Assembly: GCF_039540575.1 (NCBI RefSeq) | Contig: NZ_BAABFC010000006.1 | Coordinates: 1 to 64,000, forward strand | DNA from: Pseudaeromonas paramecii | GTDB lineage: Bacteria; Pseudomonadota; Gammaproteobacteria; Enterobacterales; Aeromonadaceae | DNA: 64,000 nt | Direction of reading: 5' to 3' | In this document: positions 51,788-60,582 of the stretch, one piece after another | Position numbering within the stretch: the first letter of the stretch is position 1 | How the letters are laid out: every line of letters starts with the position of its first letter | The notes under the pieces: model-generated | Seen by the model: the letters and a program-made list of their open reading frames with translations, nothing else | What the model was told of the DNA's origin: nothing | Databases searched by the model: none | Translations under genes and position numbers: made by a program

Positions 51788-53512
51788 TCAGGCGCAGATG
51801 CCGGTTTGCTGGGGCGTCTCCAGCCAAAGGTGATCGGCTTGCTGTTTGGCCTGCTTCTTGGCCTGGCTGAGACGTTCGCTGAGCTGTCCCTGGGTCAGCG
51901 GCAGGCCGGGTTGCCAGCAGACGGCGCCGATGGCCAGGGCCACCAGGGGAAACTGCCGCTCCTGACCGTCCCTGTCCTGGCCGACGATGCCGCCGCGGCG
52001 CACATCTTCCTGGCGGTAGCAGCAGATCCTCAGCTGATGAAACTCGGCCTGTAACTGGGCCAGATTACTCCGCCAATCGCCATGTTCCCCCAGCAGGATG
52101 AAGTCATCCCCGCCCAGATGGCCGATGAAGGTGTCAGCCTGGGTAAAATGCTTGCGCAGCAGGCGTGCCAGCAGCTTGATCATCTGATCGCCTCGATCAT
52201 AGCCGCAAACGTCATTGAAGGGCTTGAAGTGATTGAGATCGCAGTAGGCCAGCCAGAAGGGGCGGCCTCGGTGAATGGCGCGGGTCAGGGCCTGCTGAAT
52301 GGGGACGTTGCCTGGCAGCAGGGTGAGGGGGTTGGCATGGCGGGCCATCTGCAGCTTGTAGTCGGTGAGGCGGCGCATCAACTCCCGGATCCGCCCCATG
52401 CCCAGGTAGCGACCCTGTTGGCAGATGACAAACCAGGCATCCATCTCATCGCTGTTTTTGGCCACCAGTTGCTGGCTGACCTGGATCAGGCTCTGTTCGG
52501 CTTCCACCAGTATGGGCTGGGTGTCCATCAACCGGCTCACCGGCGCCTTGGCATAGAGGGAGTGGCCAAAGCGCTCCGCCAGATGGCTCAGCAGGCTCTG
52601 GCGCCGCAGTAGCCCGATGGGCTTGTCATCCTTGCCCAGCACCGGCAGACAGCCGTACTCACTTTGCTGCTTGAACAGCTGCAGCGCCTGCTCGCATAAC
52701 AGATCTGGACTCAGCACGGGGGCGCTTTGGGCCAGTTGCCCCACCTTGTGAATGACCTCCTGCTCGCTGGGGGCGGGATCGCTACGCGCGCCAAACAGGG
52801 CGCCGGGACGCTGGGCGGGCTTGCCCAGCAGGTAGCCCTGACAGTAACGGATGCCCAGCTGACGCAGACACTGGTACTCCTCTTCCCGCTCCACGCCCTC
52901 GAGTATCATGGCGCAGCCCAGGTTGCCGGCCAGATCCCGCAGGCTGGCGACGAACTGACGCTTGGTGAGATCCTTGTCCAGATCTGCCGTGAAGTAGATG
53001 TCCAGCTTGACGAAGTCGGGCTTGAGGCTGGACCACAGACGCAGGCCTGAGTTGCCGGCCCCCAGATCGTCGATGGCCACGCCAAAGCCGGCCTGCTTGA
53101 GCAGGGCCACCTGACTTTGGATGTCTTCCCAGCAGTTGACCGGGTGGTGTTCGGTCAACTCGATCACCAGATCCTGACAACTCAGACCGGCGGTTTGGGT
53201 CAATGCCACCAGTTCGGGCACCTGACAGGCCAGCAAAACGCGGGGGGAGAGATTGACGAACAGCCGGCCCGGCAGGCGCTGCTGGACAAAACAACTCAGC
53301 GCCTGTTGCAGGCATAACAGCTCCATCTCCTTGAGGCGACCTTGCTGCTCGGCCTGGAAGAACAGCTCCAATGGCGAGTGCAGCGGACTGTCCGAGGGGC
53401 CCCGGCTTAAGGCTTCATAACCCAGGGGAGACTGCTGCTGGCAATCGAAGATGGGTTGCAGCAGTGTCTGTATCTGGCGGTTGGCTAGGATTCGTTCGAG
53501 CTCGGCCTGCAT
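51788..53512 (-). CDS. EAL-CBS-GGDEF c-di-GMP protein, both domains intact
   Basis: The start is ATG 53512 (after GAGG, seven bases), the in-frame ATG with the best ribosome site. The 574-residue soluble product has EAL first: YEALSRG (33-35 EAL), VNLSPR, VIELTEH, AIDDLGAG, VKLD, LEGVE and QGYLLG, so the hydrolase set is complete. Two CBS domains (about 270-400) follow, suited to adenine nucleotide sensing. GGDEF is last, with GGDDF (467-471), an active-type signature, preceded by AYCDLNHFKPFND. It could make or break c-di-GMP, the balance set by the CBS pair. Confidence 0.88.
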   Translation of the reverse strand: MQAELERILANRQIQTLLQPIFDCQQQSPLGYEALSRGPSDSPLHSPLELFFQAEQQGRLKEMELLCLQQALSCFVQQRLPGRLFVNLSPRVLLACQVPELVALTQTAGLSCQDLVIELTEHHPVNCWEDIQSQVALLKQAGFGVAIDDLGAGNSGLRLWSSLKPDFVKLDIYFTADLDKDLTKRQFVASLRDLAGNLGCAMILEGVEREEEYQCLRQLGIRYCQGYLLGKPAQRPGALFGARSDPAPSEQEVIHKVGQLAQSAPVLSPDLLCEQALQLFKQQSEYGCLPVLGKDDKPIGLLRRQSLLSHLAERFGHSLYAKAPVSRLMDTQPILVEAEQSLIQVSQQLVAKNSDEMDAWFVICQQGRYLGMGRIRELMRRLTDYKLQMARHANPLTLLPGNVPIQQALTRAIHRGRPFWLAYCDLNHFKPFNDVCGYDRGDQMIKLLARLLRKHFTQADTFIGHLGGDDFILLGEHGDWRSNLAQLQAEFHQLRICCYRQEDVRRGGIVGQDRDGQERQFPLVALAIGAVCWQPGLPLTQGQLSERLSQAKKQAKQQADHLWLETPQQTGICA

Positions 53513-53613
53513 GGGGCATCCTCGGATGACTTGGCTCATGGCCTGGCACTCTAGGCAAGGCAGATGACAGCACCATGACAATGCCGAGCTAATTATCAGA
53601 ATTTACAAGGATT

Positions 53614-54075
53614 TTACCGTCCGCAACATTTTTTGAACTTGATGCCGCTACCACAGGGACAGGGGGCATTGGGCTTGGCCTGCAGCAGAGGCAGCAGATC
53701 CCCGTCGGTATAGACCCAGTGGCCCGCCAGCCTGACAAAACGGGAACGTTCGTGATGGGGGTGGAGGCTGCCCGCCTGGCGGTACCAGGCGATAAATTCC
53801 ACCGTGCCTTGGGTATCTTCTGGCCCGCCCTGCTCGTTTAACACCTGCAGACGTACCCAGTGCCCGTCCTGCTCGGCGCCCAGCGCCTCGGCGGTCAGAT
53901 CAGGACGGTAATCGGGGTGCCAGCTGGCCAGGATGTAGTCCCAGTGGCCCAACACGAAGGCGCTAAAGCGCGAGCGCATCAACTCCACCGGCCTTGCCGG
54001 CCATTGATCACCTTGAATGAAGGGGCCGCAGCAGGCGGCGAAGGGGCGGGTTCCTCCGCAGGGGCAGGTTTGCAT
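53614..54075 (-). CDS. ychJ: YchJ-family SEC-C zinc protein
   Basis: The 153-residue product has the YchJ layout: an N-terminal zinc motif CPCGGTRPFAACCGPFI, a central NTF2-like region (about 25-125, LMRSRFSAFVLGHWDYILAS and VEFIAWYR) and a C-terminal SEC-C motif CPCGSGIKFKKCCG. SEC-C motifs bind zinc and ligands such as SecB in SecA, but YchJ has no established role. ATG 54075 follows GAG-rich sequence. It stands alone between the EAL-CBS-GGDEF gene and a divergent chemoreceptor. Confidence 0.92.
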   Translation of the reverse strand: MQTCPCGGTRPFAACCGPFIQGDQWPARPVELMRSRFSAFVLGHWDYILASWHPDYRPDLTAEALGAEQDGHWVRLQVLNEQGGPEDTQGTVEFIAWYRQAGSLHPHHERSRFVRLAGHWVYTDGDLLPLLQAKPNAPCPCGSGIKFKKCCGR

Positions 54076-54225
54076 CTAACTCTCCCAAAAATGTCGATTA
54101 TAAGGGGCGGCGGGCGGAAATGGTTGTTTAGGCGATCCCTGTAACAGCATGTAACCAGTCTATCGTGCATACTGCCTTCACTGAGTCTCTGGATCTATGA
54201 CTCGTTGTGAACAAGGAAATCGAGT

Positions 54226-55893
54226 ATGACCATAAAACAAAAGATCATGCTGTTGGCCAGCTTGCCGCTGGTGCTGGCTGTCTGTGCGATCAACCTGACC
54301 AGCTACTGGATCGGCCAACGGGCTCTGCAAGAGGAACTGCAACTGTCCCGGGGCAAGCTGATGGAGGCGCGGCGTGCCCAACTGACCAACTACATGACCC
54401 TGGCTCGCACCGCCATCGCGGCCGAGTATGAGGGCGAGGATACGCCGGCCCGACGGGAGAAGGTCAAGGCGATTTTGCGGGCCCTGCGCTATGAGGCCGA
54501 TGGTTATTTCTTTGTCTACGACTACCAGGGGATCAACCAAGTACTGGGCCCGAAGCCTGAGCTGGAGGGAAAGGACTTGTCCGGGCTCAAGGATGAAGAG
54601 GGGCGTCCCTTTATCCGCGGCATCATAGAGGCTGCTCGTCAGGGCGATGGCTTCTACTCCTATCTGTGGACGAAACCCTCCACCGGCAAGACAGTGCTCA
54701 AGCTGAGCCTCAGTCAGACACTGGATCGGTATGGCTGGGTGTTGGGCACGGGTTTTTATATCGATGACATTGACCAGCAGCTGGCCAACACCCAGCAGAT
54801 GCGCAATGACGAGCTGCGTCAGCAACTGCTGCGCAGCCTGCTGGTCTCCTTGCTGCTGTTATTGCTCACCGTGCTCTTGACCCTCTGGGTGGCCAACCGG
54901 ATTTCCCGGCCGCTAAGCGGCATTGCCGAGGCCTTGAAGGCCATTGCCTCCGGGGATGGGGATCTGACTCAGCGACTGCCGGTACTCAGCCAGGATGAGG
55001 TGGGTCAGGTGGCCGGGGCCTTCAACCACTTTGTCGAGCAAATCCAGGCGCTGGTGCGTGACGTGGGGGGGACCGGTGAGGAGCTGGCGCAAGTCTCCGA
55101 GCAGCTCAGCGGCGTGGCGGAGCGTTATAACAGCCAGATGCAGGCTCACCGCAAGGAGACAGAACAGGTGGTCACGGCGGTGACTGAGATGAGCAGTACG
55201 GCCCAAGAGGTGGCTGGCAGCGCGGCCCGGGCCGCCGAGGCCACGGGCGCTGCCGCCCAGGCCTCGGATAGCGCCCGCAGTGTGGTGGATAACGCCGTTG
55301 CCAGCATTCATGGTCTGGTGGCGGAGGTGAATGCGGCCTCCGAGGTGATCGGTGAATTGTCCCAGCAGACCGCCAACATCGGCTCTGTGGTGGAGGTGAT
55401 CCGCAGCATTGCCGAGCAGACCAACTTGCTGGCGCTCAATGCGGCCATCGAGGCGGCCCGGGCCGGCGAGCAGGGCCGCGGCTTTGCGGTGGTGGCGGAC
55501 GAGGTGCGCTCTTTGGCGGGGCGTACTCAGCAGAGTACACACGAGATCAACGATATGCTGCAACGCCTGCAAGCCGGGGTGAAAGACGCGGTAGAGGCCA
55601 TGCAAGCCGGACAGTTGCGCAGTGAACAGACGGTGACGGAGGCGGCGCGCATCGGTGAGGCCCTGTCCGGCATGAGTGATGCGGTTGGCACCATCAACGA
55701 CATGAACCTGCAAATTGCCTCGGCGGCGGAGGAGCAAAATGCCGTCTCTGAGGAGATCAACCGTAACCTGGTGGCCATCAGCCAGATAGTGGATCAACTC
55801 ACCAGTGAGGCGGCGTCCACCGAGCAGACCACCCAATCTCTGTCGTCGGCTGGACGCCGTCTGCGGGAGCTGATCCGCCGCTTCCGCTACTGA
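54226..55893 (+). CDS. Methyl-accepting chemotaxis protein, sCache type
   Basis: The 555-residue product has membrane span 1 (about 7-30), a periplasmic single-Cache sensor (about 31-190, with GYFFVYDYQGINQVLGP and GWVLGTGFYIDDID), span 2 (about 205-225), a HAMP domain and a signalling domain whose tip reads IRSIAEQTNLLALNAAIEAA (about 385-405), followed by GRGFAVVADEVRSLAGR. There is no C-terminal CheR/CheB-docking pentapeptide; it ends LIRRFRY. The ligand is unknown; small carboxylates are frequent for this sensor type. ATG 54226 follows AAGGA. The gene stands alone and ends at a terminator. Confidence 0.93.
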   Translation: MTIKQKIMLLASLPLVLAVCAINLTSYWIGQRALQEELQLSRGKLMEARRAQLTNYMTLARTAIAAEYEGEDTPARREKVKAILRALRYEADGYFFVYDYQGINQVLGPKPELEGKDLSGLKDEEGRPFIRGIIEAARQGDGFYSYLWTKPSTGKTVLKLSLSQTLDRYGWVLGTGFYIDDIDQQLANTQQMRNDELRQQLLRSLLVSLLLLLLTVLLTLWVANRISRPLSGIAEALKAIASGDGDLTQRLPVLSQDEVGQVAGAFNHFVEQIQALVRDVGGTGEELAQVSEQLSGVAERYNSQMQAHRKETEQVVTAVTEMSSTAQEVAGSAARAAEATGAAAQASDSARSVVDNAVASIHGLVAEVNAASEVIGELSQQTANIGSVVEVIRSIAEQTNLLALNAAIEAARAGEQGRGFAVVADEVRSLAGRTQQSTHEINDMLQRLQAGVKDAVEAMQAGQLRSEQTVTEAARIGEALSGMSDAVGTINDMNLQIASAAEEQNAVSEEINRNLVAISQIVDQLTSEAASTEQTTQSLSSAGRRLRELIRRFRY

Positions 55894-55912
55894 GTGACCC
55901 AGTTCGGGGATT

Positions 55913-55937
55913 AAAAAAGGGCTCTTCGGAGCCCTTT
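55913..55937. terminator. Bidirectional terminator between the chemoreceptor and HD-GYP genes
   Basis: The stem AAAGGGCTC/GAGCCCTTT (loop TTCG) has A6 on the left, so it is stronger for the minus-strand gene. Confidence 0.85.
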
Positions 55938-55955
55938 GTCATCCTGGTGAGCGGT

Positions 55956-57197
55956 TCAGCTGGTGTAGTAGTAGCAGAAGTGCTTACCGAGGTTGAAGAA
56001 GTCATGCTGGGCCTGGCTCAGCTCTTCAAGCTTGCACAAGCCACTGATCTGGCGTTCATCCTGCTGTAGTGGGATCAGATCCACGCCTTCGCTGACTCGG
56101 CCTCTTTCATAGGGCAGGACTATGGGTTTGAGTGGCGTCTGGGGATCGCTGGCCATCACCAGCGCCAGGGTATCATCGCTCAGGCGCACCAGACTGCCGG
56201 GAGGATAGATGCCCAGCACCTTGATAAGCAGCTTGATATAGCCACCGTCAAACCAGATGTCCGCCTTCTTGAACAGACTGGCGACGACCTGATTTGGCTG
56301 GCCTGGGCGGGTTGCTGATCTGGGATGCAGCTGCTCTTCGTAATAATCGGCGACGGAGATCAGGCGGGCGAGGGCACCTATCTGTTCTCCCTTGAGACCA
56401 TTCGGGTAGCCGGAACCATCCAGCCGTTCCTGGTGTTGCAATACCGCCTGACGGATTTCTGGGCTGAAGGCCTTGAGTTGGCTGAGCTGATCGAAACCAT
56501 ACTGCACATGCATGCGCATGAAGTTGATCTCTGACTTGGTCAGTTCCACCCGCTTTCGACTGATCTGCGTCGGGATCTTTAACTCACCAATGTCATGGAC
56601 CAAGGCGGCCAGTCCGGCGTTTTCAATCTCCAATGGCGACCAGCCAGCCTCCCGGGCCATCAGCATGGCGATGTAGGCTGTGTTGAGGCTGTGCAACAAG
56701 AGTACGTCGCCTTGTTGTACCGAGCGAACCAGCTGTAAGCCGATGGGCTCCTCGGTCTGGGTGAGGTGAGCAGCGGCGGTGCGAATAAGTTGGGCGACCG
56801 TGGCCAGCCCCTCATCGGGCTTGAGGTTGAGCTGCCCCAGGGACTCCCGTAGCGGACTCAATGCATTGCTAAATTGCCGGTCGGCAAAGCGCATGGAGCG
56901 GCGCAGATCCTGTTGTTGCTGACGGATGGGATCTGCGGGGGCGGCAGGGGCGGGGGCAACGTCCTCACTTGGCGTCGCGCTGACCACCTCACCAGTGACA
57001 GGCTCGGGAATGTTGCCCGTGCTGCGGTAGGGGTCTATGGTCACCTGAGCCAGGCCCAGATTGCGAATGATCTGCAGCTGCTCCTCGTCCTTGATGCGAA
57101 AGGAGCTAAATAAGAAGGGATGATCTTTCCAGCTGCCTGGCAACTTGACGAAGTGGCCTATGCGCAGGTCGGTTACGGCGATGCTGATATCGGGCAT
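55956..57197 (-). CDS. HD-GYP c-di-GMP phosphodiesterase with DUF3391
   Basis: The 413-residue product has an N-terminal DUF3391 region (ISIAVTDLRIGHFVKLPGSW, about 1-60), a Pro/Ala linker (about 65-90) and an HD-GYP domain (about 150-350). Metal and substrate residues are visible: H169, HD 201-202 in VHDIGELKIP, H230, and HQERLDGSGYPNG with GYP at 263-265. It should hydrolyse c-di-GMP to GMP or pGpG. No REC domain is present, so control must come through the N-terminal region or expression. It sits beside a chemoreceptor gene, convergent with it. Confidence 0.92.
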   Translation of the reverse strand: MPDISIAVTDLRIGHFVKLPGSWKDHPFLFSSFRIKDEEQLQIIRNLGLAQVTIDPYRSTGNIPEPVTGEVVSATPSEDVAPAPAAPADPIRQQQQDLRRSMRFADRQFSNALSPLRESLGQLNLKPDEGLATVAQLIRTAAAHLTQTEEPIGLQLVRSVQQGDVLLLHSLNTAYIAMLMAREAGWSPLEIENAGLAALVHDIGELKIPTQISRKRVELTKSEINFMRMHVQYGFDQLSQLKAFSPEIRQAVLQHQERLDGSGYPNGLKGEQIGALARLISVADYYEEQLHPRSATRPGQPNQVVASLFKKADIWFDGGYIKLLIKVLGIYPPGSLVRLSDDTLALVMASDPQTPLKPIVLPYERGRVSEGVDLIPLQQDERQISGLCKLEELSQAQHDFFNLGKHFCYYYTS

Positions 57198-57248
57198 TCA
57201 AACTCTCCTGATCGTTCAGCAAAATTAGCAAACCCTTGGCAGAACAGC

Positions 57249-57288
57249 AAAAAAAAGGTCCGCAACCTGTGCGGACCTTCTTATTTAC
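57249..57288 (-). terminator. Intrinsic terminator after adhE
   Basis: The stem AAGGTCCGCA/TGCGGACCTT is followed on the minus strand by a long T run. It separates adhE from the HD-GYP gene downstream on the same strand. Confidence 0.9.
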
Positions 57289-57300
57289 TCAGGCAGAAGC

Positions 57301-59958
57301 TTACTTCTTCTTCTTGCCTTCTTCTTTCTTCTCTTCCTTGGCTTCTACCACAGCGCCTTCAACATAAGGACGGCCGTAGTAGGAGTCGAGCAGAACCTGC
57401 TTCAGTTCGCTGATCAGCGGGTAGCGCGGGTTGGCGCCGGTGCACTGGTCATCGAAGGCTTCGACGGACAGGGCATCCACCTTGGCCAGGAACTTCTCTT
57501 CCGGTACGCCTGCTTCACGGATGGACATGGGGATGTCCAGTTCCTTCTTCAGGCCGTCCAGCCAGGCCAGCAGCTTCTCGATCTTGGCGGCGGTGCGGTC
57601 GCCGGCAGCAGTCAGACCCAGGTGGTCAGCGACTTCGGCATAACGACGACGAGCTTGCGGACGGTCGTATTGAGAGAACGCAGTCTGCTTGGTCGGGTTG
57701 TCGTTAGCGTTGTAACGGATCACGTTGCTGATCAGCAGGGCGTTAGCCAGACCGTGCGGAATGTGGAACTCGGCACCCAGCTTGTGGGCCATGGAGTGGC
57801 ACACACCCAGGAAGGCGTTGGCAAACGCGATACCGGCGATGGTAGCGGCGTTGTGAACCTTCTCGCGAGCCACCATGTCAGCCTTGCCGTTCTTGTAGCT
57901 GGAAGGCAGGTATTCCTTCAGCATCTTCAGGGCTTGCAGCGCTTGGCCGTCAGAGTATTCGTTAGCGATAACGGATACATAGGCTTCCATGGCGTGAGTC
58001 ACGGCGTCAACACCACCGAAGGCACACAGGGACTTGGGCATGTTGGCAACCAGGTTGGCGTCAACGATGGCCATGTTCGGGGTCAGCTCGTAGTCAGCCA
58101 GCGGGTACTTGACGCCGGTGGCATCATCGGTGACTACCGCAAACGGAGTCACTTCAGAACCGGTACCGGAAGTGGTGGTGATACACACCAGCTCGGCCTT
58201 TTGACCCATCTTCGGGAACTTGTAGATACGCTTACGGATGTCCATGAAGCGCATGGCCAGATCTTCGAAGGCGGTGTTCGGATGCTCGTACATTACCCAC
58301 ATGATCTTGGCGGCGTCCATCGGTGAACCACCACCCAGCGCCAGGATGACGTCCGGCTTGAAGGAGTTGGCCATCTCGGCGCCCTTGCGGACGATGGACA
58401 GCGTCGGGTCAGCTTCTACTTCGTAGAACACTTCCACTTCCATGGACATGCCCTTCAGCAGGCGAACCAGCTCATCGGCATAACCGTTGTTGAACAGGAA
58501 GCGGTCGGTGACCACCATGGCGCGCTTCTTGCCTTCCAGATCGCTCAGAGCGATGGGCAGAGAACCACGACGGAAGTAGATAGATTTCGGAAGTTTGTGC
58601 CACAGCATATTTTCAGCCCGTTTAGCGACCATCTTCTTGTTGATCAAGTGCTTCGGACCAACGTTTTCGGAGATGGAGTTACCACCCCATGAACCACAAC
58701 CCAGAGTCAGGGAAGGAGCCATTGCGAAGTTGTACAGGTCACCGATACCACCGTGGGTGGTGGGGGTGTTGATCAGGATACGAGCGGTCTTCATCTTGTC
58801 ACCGAAGTACTTGACGCGATCGGCGTTCAAGTCTTGGTCGGTGTACAGGCCGGAGGTGTGACCGATACCACCCAGGTTGACCATGTCACAAGCCATGTCG
58901 ACGGCTTCTTCGAAGTTCTTGGCGCGGAACATGCCCAGAGTCGGAGAGAGCTTCTCGTGAGCGAACTCTTCTTCTTCACAGATCTTCACGCCTTCACCGA
59001 TCAGGATCTTGGTGTCAGCAGGAACCTTGACGCCAGACATTTCGGCGATCTTGGTGGCGGGCTGACCCACGATGGCGGCATTCATGGCGCCGTTGATCAG
59101 GATAACCTTACGAACCTTGTCAGCTTCTTCCTTGGACAGAACATAGCCCTTGTGGGAAGCAAAACGTTCCTTGACCTGGTCGTAGATGGCATCAACCACG
59201 ATGACGGCTTGCTCAGAAGCACAAACCACACCGTTATCGAAGGTCTTGGACATCAGGATAGAGGCAACGGCACGCTTCACATCAGCGGTTTCGTCGATAA
59301 CAACAGGCACGTTACCGGCGCCAACACCGATAGCCGGCTTACCAGAAGAGTAAGCAGCCTTCACCATGCCGGGGCCACCGGTGGCCAGGATCAGGTTGAT
59401 GTCGTTGTGCTTCATCAGCGCGTTGGACAGCTCAACAGACGGTTGGTCGATCCAACCGATGATGTCAGCCGGTGCACCCGCTTCGATGGCCGCGTCCAGT
59501 ACCAACTTGGCAGCGGTATTGGTGGAGTTCTTGGCACGGGGGTGCGGGGAGAAGATGATGGCGTTGCGAGTCTTCAGAGCAATCAAAGACTTGAAGATGG
59601 CGGTGGAGGTGGGGTTGGTGGTCGGAACGATACCACAGATGATACCCACAGGTTCGGCGATGGTGACGGTACCGAACTCATCGTCTTCACTCAGAATGCC
59701 ACAGGTCTTCTCGTCCTTGTACTTGTTGTAGATGTACTCGGAGGCAAAGTGGTTCTTGATAACCTTATCTTCGATGATACCCATGCCTGATTCCTCAACG
59801 GCCATTTGGGCCAGGGGAATACGAGCATTGTTGGCAGCCAGGGCAGCAGCGCGGAAGATTTTGTCTACTTGCTCTTGAGAGTAGGTAGCAAACACACGCT
59901 GTGCGGCCTTGACGCGCGCAACCAGATCATCCAATTCGGCAAGATTTGTAACTGCCAT
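57301..59958 (-). CDS. adhE: Bifunctional acetaldehyde-CoA/alcohol dehydrogenase AdhE
   Basis: AdhE reduces acetyl-CoA to acetaldehyde and then ethanol, regenerating NAD+ during fermentation; it forms spirosomes. The 885-residue product begins MAVTNLAELDDLVARVKAAQ and has the aldehyde dehydrogenase half (about 1-440; catalytic cysteine in NGVVCASEQAV near 245, GVGAGNVPVVID) and the iron-dependent alcohol dehydrogenase half (about 450-865; ALGGGSPMDAAK, GTGSEVTPFAVVTD and iron-binding HSMAHKLGAEFHIPHG). The tail is very rich in Lys/Glu (KKEEGKKKK). Its promoter region holds a consensus FNR box. Order adhE / marC-family / opp is as in E. coli. Confidence 0.98.
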   Translation of the reverse strand: MAVTNLAELDDLVARVKAAQRVFATYSQEQVDKIFRAAALAANNARIPLAQMAVEESGMGIIEDKVIKNHFASEYIYNKYKDEKTCGILSEDDEFGTVTIAEPVGIICGIVPTTNPTSTAIFKSLIALKTRNAIIFSPHPRAKNSTNTAAKLVLDAAIEAGAPADIIGWIDQPSVELSNALMKHNDINLILATGGPGMVKAAYSSGKPAIGVGAGNVPVVIDETADVKRAVASILMSKTFDNGVVCASEQAVIVVDAIYDQVKERFASHKGYVLSKEEADKVRKVILINGAMNAAIVGQPATKIAEMSGVKVPADTKILIGEGVKICEEEEFAHEKLSPTLGMFRAKNFEEAVDMACDMVNLGGIGHTSGLYTDQDLNADRVKYFGDKMKTARILINTPTTHGGIGDLYNFAMAPSLTLGCGSWGGNSISENVGPKHLINKKMVAKRAENMLWHKLPKSIYFRRGSLPIALSDLEGKKRAMVVTDRFLFNNGYADELVRLLKGMSMEVEVFYEVEADPTLSIVRKGAEMANSFKPDVILALGGGSPMDAAKIMWVMYEHPNTAFEDLAMRFMDIRKRIYKFPKMGQKAELVCITTTSGTGSEVTPFAVVTDDATGVKYPLADYELTPNMAIVDANLVANMPKSLCAFGGVDAVTHAMEAYVSVIANEYSDGQALQALKMLKEYLPSSYKNGKADMVAREKVHNAATIAGIAFANAFLGVCHSMAHKLGAEFHIPHGLANALLISNVIRYNANDNPTKQTAFSQYDRPQARRRYAEVADHLGLTAAGDRTAAKIEKLLAWLDGLKKELDIPMSIREAGVPEEKFLAKVDALSVEAFDDQCTGANPRYPLISELKQVLLDSYYGRPYVEGAVVEAKEEKKEEGKKKK

Positions 59959-60055
59959 ATCTTTCTCCTACTGAGTTTTGAAAACTGTTTACTAAGGTGT
60001 TGCAAGAAAACAAGGCGGAGCAATGAAGTCTGCGCAGTATAGTCCAGCGGGACTC

Positions 60056-60065
60056 AAAGCGCTTT
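60056..60065. promoter_or_regulatory. LacI-family-like palindrome near the adhE promoter
   Basis: AAAGCGCTTT is a perfect 10-bp palindrome with a central CG step, the form recognised by LacI/GalR-type regulators such as Cra or CytR-like proteins. It lies about 100 bp upstream of adhE. The regulator is not known. Confidence 0.35.
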
Positions 60066-60133
60066 CCTTATGTTCTCTTGTGCTTAGGAAACAACTTTCA
60101 CGGCGATTATAGGAGTTGGTAGACCGGAGAAAT

Positions 60134-60147
60134 TTGATTTGCATCAA
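60134..60147. promoter_or_regulatory. FNR box upstream of adhE
   Basis: TTGAT-TTGC-ATCAA matches the FNR consensus TTGAT-N4-ATCAA at all ten defined bases. It lies about 180 bp upstream of the adhE start and supports oxygen-dependent control of fermentation. Confidence 0.75.
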
Positions 60148-60534
60148 TTGTTGTAAAATGACAAAAGAAAAATCTTTTCATGTCGTAAATCCTGCAATAA
60201 AGCCATGGTTTTTCGGGTGCCGGGAATCGGCAACTTACGGTTTCCACATGGTTTTTTCTAGCCAGCTTCATGCCATAAAACCCATTCTTAGGGTGTGGGA
60301 AAGCTGACGTCTCGTTACGCATGGCATGGCCTATCGGCTTACCTTGCTGTGGGGGCGCTAGCTGGCGAATCGGGTATTAGCAGGGTAATCAACCATCTAT
60401 GGCGAAGTTAACCGTAAGTCGAGCAGGCCAGGGCGGCCAGCGGCGGATAAAAATAACTAATCAGAAGCTGGGGAGATATTACTAAATCTCGTTGGTCAAC
60501 CGGCAACTGAGCGCGTATCTTTTGCCGTCATTTA

Positions 60535-60553
60535 TTGACTACTCTGTAGTCAA
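60535..60553. promoter_or_regulatory. Palindromic operator candidate before the MarC-family gene
   Basis: TTGACTAC-TCT-GTAGTCAA has perfect 8-bp arms, 30 bp before the start codon, so a protein bound here would block transcription or the RNA would fold at this point. Confidence 0.5.
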
Positions 60554-60582
60554 CTTTCTCCAAAATTGAGGATATTGGCGCC

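Larger units (their letters stand above)
59959..60582. promoter_or_regulatory. Divergent control region of adhE and the MarC-family gene
   Basis: These 624 bases hold no convincing gene. On the adhE side are the palindrome AAAGCGCTTT (60056-60065) and an FNR box (60134-60147). CATGGTTTTT occurs twice (near 60203 and 60247). On the MarC side is a perfect palindrome (60535-60553). A TATACT-like -10 for adhE lies near 60038-60043, with no good -35. Confidence 0.5.
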
